Shown in pieces: positions 60,714 through 64,000 of a DNA stretch of 64,000 nucleotides. The position numbers and the translations under genes are program-made. This DNA comes from Paenibacillus polygoni. GTDB taxonomy: Bacteria; Bacillota; Bacilli; Paenibacillales; Paenibacillaceae. The notes beneath the pieces were generated by a model that saw only the letters and a list, made by a program, of their open reading frames with translations, was not told the origin of the DNA and did no database searches. Where the stretch lies: positions 200,001 to 264,000 of the forward strand of contig NZ_CP127162.1 in the NCBI RefSeq assembly GCF_030263935.1, written 5' to 3'. How positions within the stretch are numbered: the stretch's first letter is position 1; each line of letters begins with the position of its first letter.

Positions 60714-61781
60714 ATGATGAATAAGTTTCTGAAATCGAAGAAAAGAAGCAGTATGCTACCCCGAAGGCTGTTTATAGCCGGATTGTTCCTAAGTTTATTA
60801 TTACTTCAAGCCTGCAGTAATACAGGAGGAGAAAGCTCAGATGCTCAGCCAGGTGCGCAGACATCAGCTGCGAAGGCTGGCACTGCAGAAGCCAAGGGAA
60901 ACGTAAAACCAGTACTGAACTTTGGATTTATTGGTACGAATGATCTTAATTTACCTGGTGGACCTGAAGGTTGGGGCCTCCATAAAGGGATTATTCAGGA
61001 GGAGCTAAAAAAACACGGGATTACTGAAGTAAAATGGACGGGTTTTCCTAACGGACCTGATTTAACAGAGTCTCTTATCAGTGGTCGTCTTGATATTGGG
61101 AGCATGGGAGACACTCCTTCCATTATTGCCTATTCATCCGGAGCTAAAATCCGGCTTATTACACAGGGATCAACTAATTCAATCGGCTATCTAATTGGGA
61201 AAAAGGATGGACCAAAGACTCTTTCAGAGCTGAAGGGAAAAACGATTGCCATTCAAAAAGGCTCTTTTATGCATCGATATGTGGTTGGGTTACTGAAAGA
61301 TGCAGGTATAACGGATTATAAACTCGTGCACATGCTGATACCCGATGCGAAGGCAGCCCTTGCAAGGGGCGATGTAGATGCAATGACGAACAATACTACT
61401 CAGGGGGCATTAGAACAGATCGAGGCAGGATTTATCCATCTCGATGATGCCACAAAACATCCGCATCTGAGAGGAAGCGGAACAACAGTAGCAGCGGATG
61501 AGTATCTTGCCTCTTTTCCTGATTTTCAAAAAGTGTGGAATGATGCCCGTGAAAAGGCACTCGCTGATCTGAAGCAACATGAAGAAGAGTACTACGAGTT
61601 CATAGCTCAGTTGCAAGGTCAATCCGTGGAGATCGTGAAGCAGACGAATCCAATCAGTGCGATTAAGGAAGAACCGTTTACAGAGGAAGGGCTGAAACTG
61701 CTGGAGGGAACAAAAGACTTCCTCGTCGAGGAGAAACTGGCGAAAAGAAATTTTGAAATTAACGATTGGGTACTCAAATAA
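60714..61781 (+). CDS. Substrate-binding lipoprotein, sulfonate/nitrate type
   Basis: A 355-residue lipoprotein. The signal has basic residues, a hydrophobic stretch and lipobox LLQAC with lipidated Cys34. It resembles SsuA/TauA/NrtA binding proteins: GRLDIGSMGDTPSIIA, GKTIAIQKGSFMHRYVVGLL, ARGDVDAMTN. ATG 60714 or 60717 follows GAGGAG. It delivers an anionic, perhaps sulfonated, ligand to the permeases. The ligand is not determined. Confidence 0.88.
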   Translation: MMNKFLKSKKRSSMLPRRLFIAGLFLSLLLLQACSNTGGESSDAQPGAQTSAAKAGTAEAKGNVKPVLNFGFIGTNDLNLPGGPEGWGLHKGIIQEELKKHGITEVKWTGFPNGPDLTESLISGRLDIGSMGDTPSIIAYSSGAKIRLITQGSTNSIGYLIGKKDGPKTLSELKGKTIAIQKGSFMHRYVVGLLKDAGITDYKLVHMLIPDAKAALARGDVDAMTNNTTQGALEQIEAGFIHLDDATKHPHLRGSGTTVAADEYLASFPDFQKVWNDAREKALADLKQHEEEYYEFIAQLQGQSVEIVKQTNPISAIKEEPFTEEGLKLLEGTKDFLVEEKLAKRNFEINDWVLK

Positions 61782-61830
61782 GAGAGACGAAGAATCGCTC
61801 TATTAGTGGAAGGAGAGGAGGGAAACGAAA

Positions 61831-63447
61831 ATGCCAAATGACCATGATGTGAAGTTGACCGCAGATGTACTTGTATTAGGTGGAGGTCCAGCGGGTGCCT
61901 GGGCTGCTTGGAGTGCGGCCTCTCAGGGAGCAAAAGTTGTTCTCGCTGATAAAGGGTATCTTGGTTCAAGCGGGGCGACAGCTCCAGGAGGGACAACGCT
62001 TCTTGTTATACCTGATATATCTGAACTAAGAGAAAAGGCGGTACAAACTCGTCTGAAGGATGGAGGCTATTTATCTGAGGCGAAATGGATCTACCGTGTA
62101 CTTGAGCAAATAGAACAGAACCTCGCGCTGATCGAGGAATGGGGATACCCTTTTCCAAAAGATTCAGATGGAACCACACTTCGTACTCATCTGCATGGAC
62201 CTGAATATATGAAACTTATGAGAAAAGTGGTCCGCAAAGCGGGGGTTACGATTCTGGATCAGTCCCCTGCCCTGGAGTTACTCGTCGATGAACATGGTGT
62301 CGGAGGAGCAAGGGGGGTCAACCGAATAACCGGTGCTGACTACGAAGTTCGAGCGAACGCGGTCATTATTGCGACAGGCGGGTGTACGTTTCTTAGTAAA
62401 GGACTTGGCTGCAATGTGCTGACGGGTGAAGGGTTATTAATGGCAGCCGAGACAGGTGCAGATCTATCTGGTATGGAGTTTAGCAGGCAGTACGCACCAA
62501 GCTTTGCTGACGGAAGTGTAACGAGAGGACGAATGCTTGCTTGGTCAAGTCTGTATGATAAGAATGGGGAGCGTATTCGATCGGGCGAACGAACTCCTGG
62601 CAGTATGCAAAGGATGCTCCTTGAAGGTCCGGTATATGCATCATTAGATCTAGCAGATACAGAAGAGAAGCGTGCGTTCTTACGCAATGCACATCCCATT
62701 TTCTTCATGCCTTTGGAACGAGCCGGCATTGATCCATTTCGTGATAAATTTCCTTTGACACTGCGTTATGAAGGGACCATGAGAGGAACAGGAGGAATTC
62801 GCATAACAACGAGTAATTGCGAAACGACAGTTCCTGGATTATATGCAGCAGGAGATGCGGCTTCTCGGGAAAAAGTGATGGGAGCAATGACTGGAGGCGG
62901 ATCATATAACGCATCCTGGGCCATATGCAGTGGAACTTGGGCAGGGGAAGGAGCAGCCGCGTACGCCCTGGCTAACTCTAGAAAAGCAGACACCCGCTCC
63001 CTTCTTCCCGCTGGCAGATATGGACTAGTAAGTACGCAGAGTGAACAGAAGAGTGAGCTGTCCATAAAGCAAATGATCTCATCTATACAAAAAGAAGTTT
63101 TGCCGCTTGAAATAAACTTCTTCCGAAGTGAATCCGTCATTAGGGAATCATTAGGTCGATTACATTCTCTGTTCCCTTCAATCAACGGTCTAACGGCTTC
63201 CACGGTTCAAGAAAGAGTGAAATCAAGAGAGTCGGCTGGAATGCTGGCCGCTGCGAGATGGATGTATACAGCGGCACTCGTTCGCAAAGAAACAAGAGGA
63301 CTCCAGGCGCTTAAAGAATACCCCTATATGGACCCGCTTCAAACCCACCGCATCATTTTATCAGGCATTGATGATATCTGCCAAAGTGTGGAGCATGCTC
63401 CTCATGCTCATGAATTGTTGCCTGCAAAGGAGTGGCAAAGCTCGTGA
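61831..63447 (+). CDS. FAD-dependent oxidoreductase, AprA/fumarate reductase flavoprotein-like
   Basis: A 538-residue flavoprotein. The FAD motif ADVLVLGGGPAGAWAAWSAA is at residues 11-30, and the distal GLYAAGDAASREKVMGAMTGG is typical; the latter is quoted as GLYAAGDAA and MGAMTGG. Together with the next gene it resembles the AprAB pair of adenylylsulfate reductase, or a fumarate-reductase-like dehydrogenase. It is encoded in an operon with a sulfonate-type transporter, so oxidation or reduction of the imported compound is likely. Substrate unknown. Confidence 0.83.
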   Translation: MPNDHDVKLTADVLVLGGGPAGAWAAWSAASQGAKVVLADKGYLGSSGATAPGGTTLLVIPDISELREKAVQTRLKDGGYLSEAKWIYRVLEQIEQNLALIEEWGYPFPKDSDGTTLRTHLHGPEYMKLMRKVVRKAGVTILDQSPALELLVDEHGVGGARGVNRITGADYEVRANAVIIATGGCTFLSKGLGCNVLTGEGLLMAAETGADLSGMEFSRQYAPSFADGSVTRGRMLAWSSLYDKNGERIRSGERTPGSMQRMLLEGPVYASLDLADTEEKRAFLRNAHPIFFMPLERAGIDPFRDKFPLTLRYEGTMRGTGGIRITTSNCETTVPGLYAAGDAASREKVMGAMTGGGSYNASWAICSGTWAGEGAAAYALANSRKADTRSLLPAGRYGLVSTQSEQKSELSIKQMISSIQKEVLPLEINFFRSESVIRESLGRLHSLFPSINGLTASTVQERVKSRESAGMLAAARWMYTAALVRKETRGLQALKEYPYMDPLQTHRIILSGIDDICQSVEHAPHAHELLPAKEWQSS

Positions 63448-63803
63448 TTGAACTTGTGAGTACAGATCGCTGCATAGGCTGCAAGATGTGCGTTAAGGTA
63501 TGTCCGACGAATGTATTTGAAATGAATGAATCACTTGCCTTTATTGCAAGACAGGAAGATTGCCAGACCTGTTTTATATGTGAAGCTTACTGTCCGGTAG
63601 ATGCATTGTATGTGGCACCTCAAGCGGAAATTTCGGTAGAAGTAGATGAGGAGGAGCTTCGCAGTTCAGGACTGCTAGGCAGCTGGAGATCGGAGATTGG
63701 CTGGAACAAAGGGGCAACTTCTACAATGGCGGAAAGAGACACGACTCCTTTTTTTGAAGTTTTTACAGAGAAATATCGCATCCTGCCCGGAACAAAACAA
63801 TAA
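63444..63803 (+). CDS. Ferredoxin with two [4Fe-4S] motifs, AprB-like
   Basis: About 119 residues. CIGCKMCVKVCP and CQTCFICEAYCP are the two cluster motifs, and an acidic C-terminal tail follows. GTG 63444 overlaps the flavoprotein stop (GTGA) and lies 11 nt after AAAGGAG; GTG 63432 is an alternative. It probably carries electrons for the flavoprotein. Confidence 0.9.
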   Translation: MIELVSTDRCIGCKMCVKVCPTNVFEMNESLAFIARQEDCQTCFICEAYCPVDALYVAPQAEISVEVDEEELRSSGLLGSWRSEIGWNKGATSTMAERDTTPFFEVFTEKYRILPGTKQ

Positions 63804-63856
63804 TAATAACAGAAATTATTTTATATGATCTTACTTAATCGAAGGAGCTGGTTATA

Positions 63857-64000
63857 GTGAGCACAAAGGAAACGGGACTGCAGGTAAATCAGGGGGATAA
63901 GGAAAAAAGTGAAGTATTCAAGAAATCAGTCTCGGAAGACATCTCGGTGTATCGAAATGCAGAATACCCTGTAAATCCTTTATTTATCGAACGCTGGTCT
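63857..64000 (+). CDS. Nitroreductase-family protein (5' end only)
   Basis: 48 codons are visible before the window ends. GTG 63857 follows AAGGAG. The last visible segment YPVNPLFIERWS matches the N-terminal substrate/FMN-domain start of nitroreductases (usually followed by PR). It probably belongs to the ABC-flavoprotein operon. Confidence 0.7.
   Translation, partial: MSTKETGLQVNQGDKEKSEVFKKSVSEDISVYRNAEYPVNPLFIERWS

Overview
The window reads as chromosomal DNA of a low-GC Firmicute, almost certainly Paenibacillus or a close relative. This rests on the 3' end of an rRNA operon joined to a long tRNA array, a paeninodin-type lasso peptide cluster, a pspA-ydjGHI operon, a YdjO-type cold-inducible protein, four near-identical csp genes and strong AGGAGG ribosome binding sites. 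Calls are made from the sequence by eye and from remembered families; no search was run.

Layout. 1-2590: 23S rRNA 3' end, 5S rRNA and a 20-member tRNA array in which the initiator-Met and Tyr members look decayed. 2946-8497: a YbdG-like mechanosensitive channel, then a TetR gene divergent from a two-gene MacB/FtsX-type ABC exporter. 8498-12960: an accessory patch holding a decayed 3' half of tmRNA, an Mrr-type restriction endonuclease, and a 2-oxoglutarate/Fe(II) hydroxylase pseudogene split by an IS3-family element with intact ends and a 3-bp target duplication. 13015-17988: a nucleoside/ribose salvage cluster (LacI regulator, ribokinase, nucleoside hydrolase, NupC and PnuC-type transporters) with two matching LacI-type operators. 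18080-20840: a deleted IS1182-family relic, the intact hydroxylase, a soluble chemoreceptor and a 54-codon gene.

21009-29279: a lasso peptide cluster in two divergent arms: cyclase, 41-aa precursor and HPr-kinase-like tailoring kinase on the minus strand; nucleotidyltransferase-like protein, RRE (B1), leader peptidase (B2) and ABC exporter on the plus strand. The predicted core begins AGPGGLIPD and ends in Ser, resembling phosphorylated paeninodin. 29400-34290: three csp genes and a csp remnant, with conserved hairpin leaders, interleaved with a truncated nitroreductase, a YdeI-like protein and a complete IS1182-family element inserted in a csp terminator and flanked by a duplicated copy of that terminator hairpin.

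34432-43225: TetR regulator, two MFS transporters, an M20 amidohydrolase, a domain-permuted GH3 glycosidase, a fourth csp gene and ydjO. 43322-47344: a small HTH protein, then the envelope-stress operon pspA-ydjG-ydjH-ydjI behind a SigW-like promoter; pspA appears to use an AUC start codon. 47465-58654: amidohydrolase, OFA-type MFS transporters, HxlR regulator, GlsB-type membrane protein, a LytS/LytT two-component system beside an MFS gene, uridine kinase, a beta-hydroxyacid dehydrogenase and a DJ-1/PfpI protein. 58718-64000: a sulfonate/nitrate-type ABC operon (two permeases, lipoprotein, no ATPase in view) with an AprAB-like flavoprotein and ferredoxin and the start of a nitroreductase, preceded by a terminator-bearing leader and a possible structured RNA.

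Main points: the lasso cluster with a new core, repeated association of IS1182 ends with terminator hairpins, the tmRNA remnant next to the Mrr gene, the csp leader hairpins and the AUC-start pspA.
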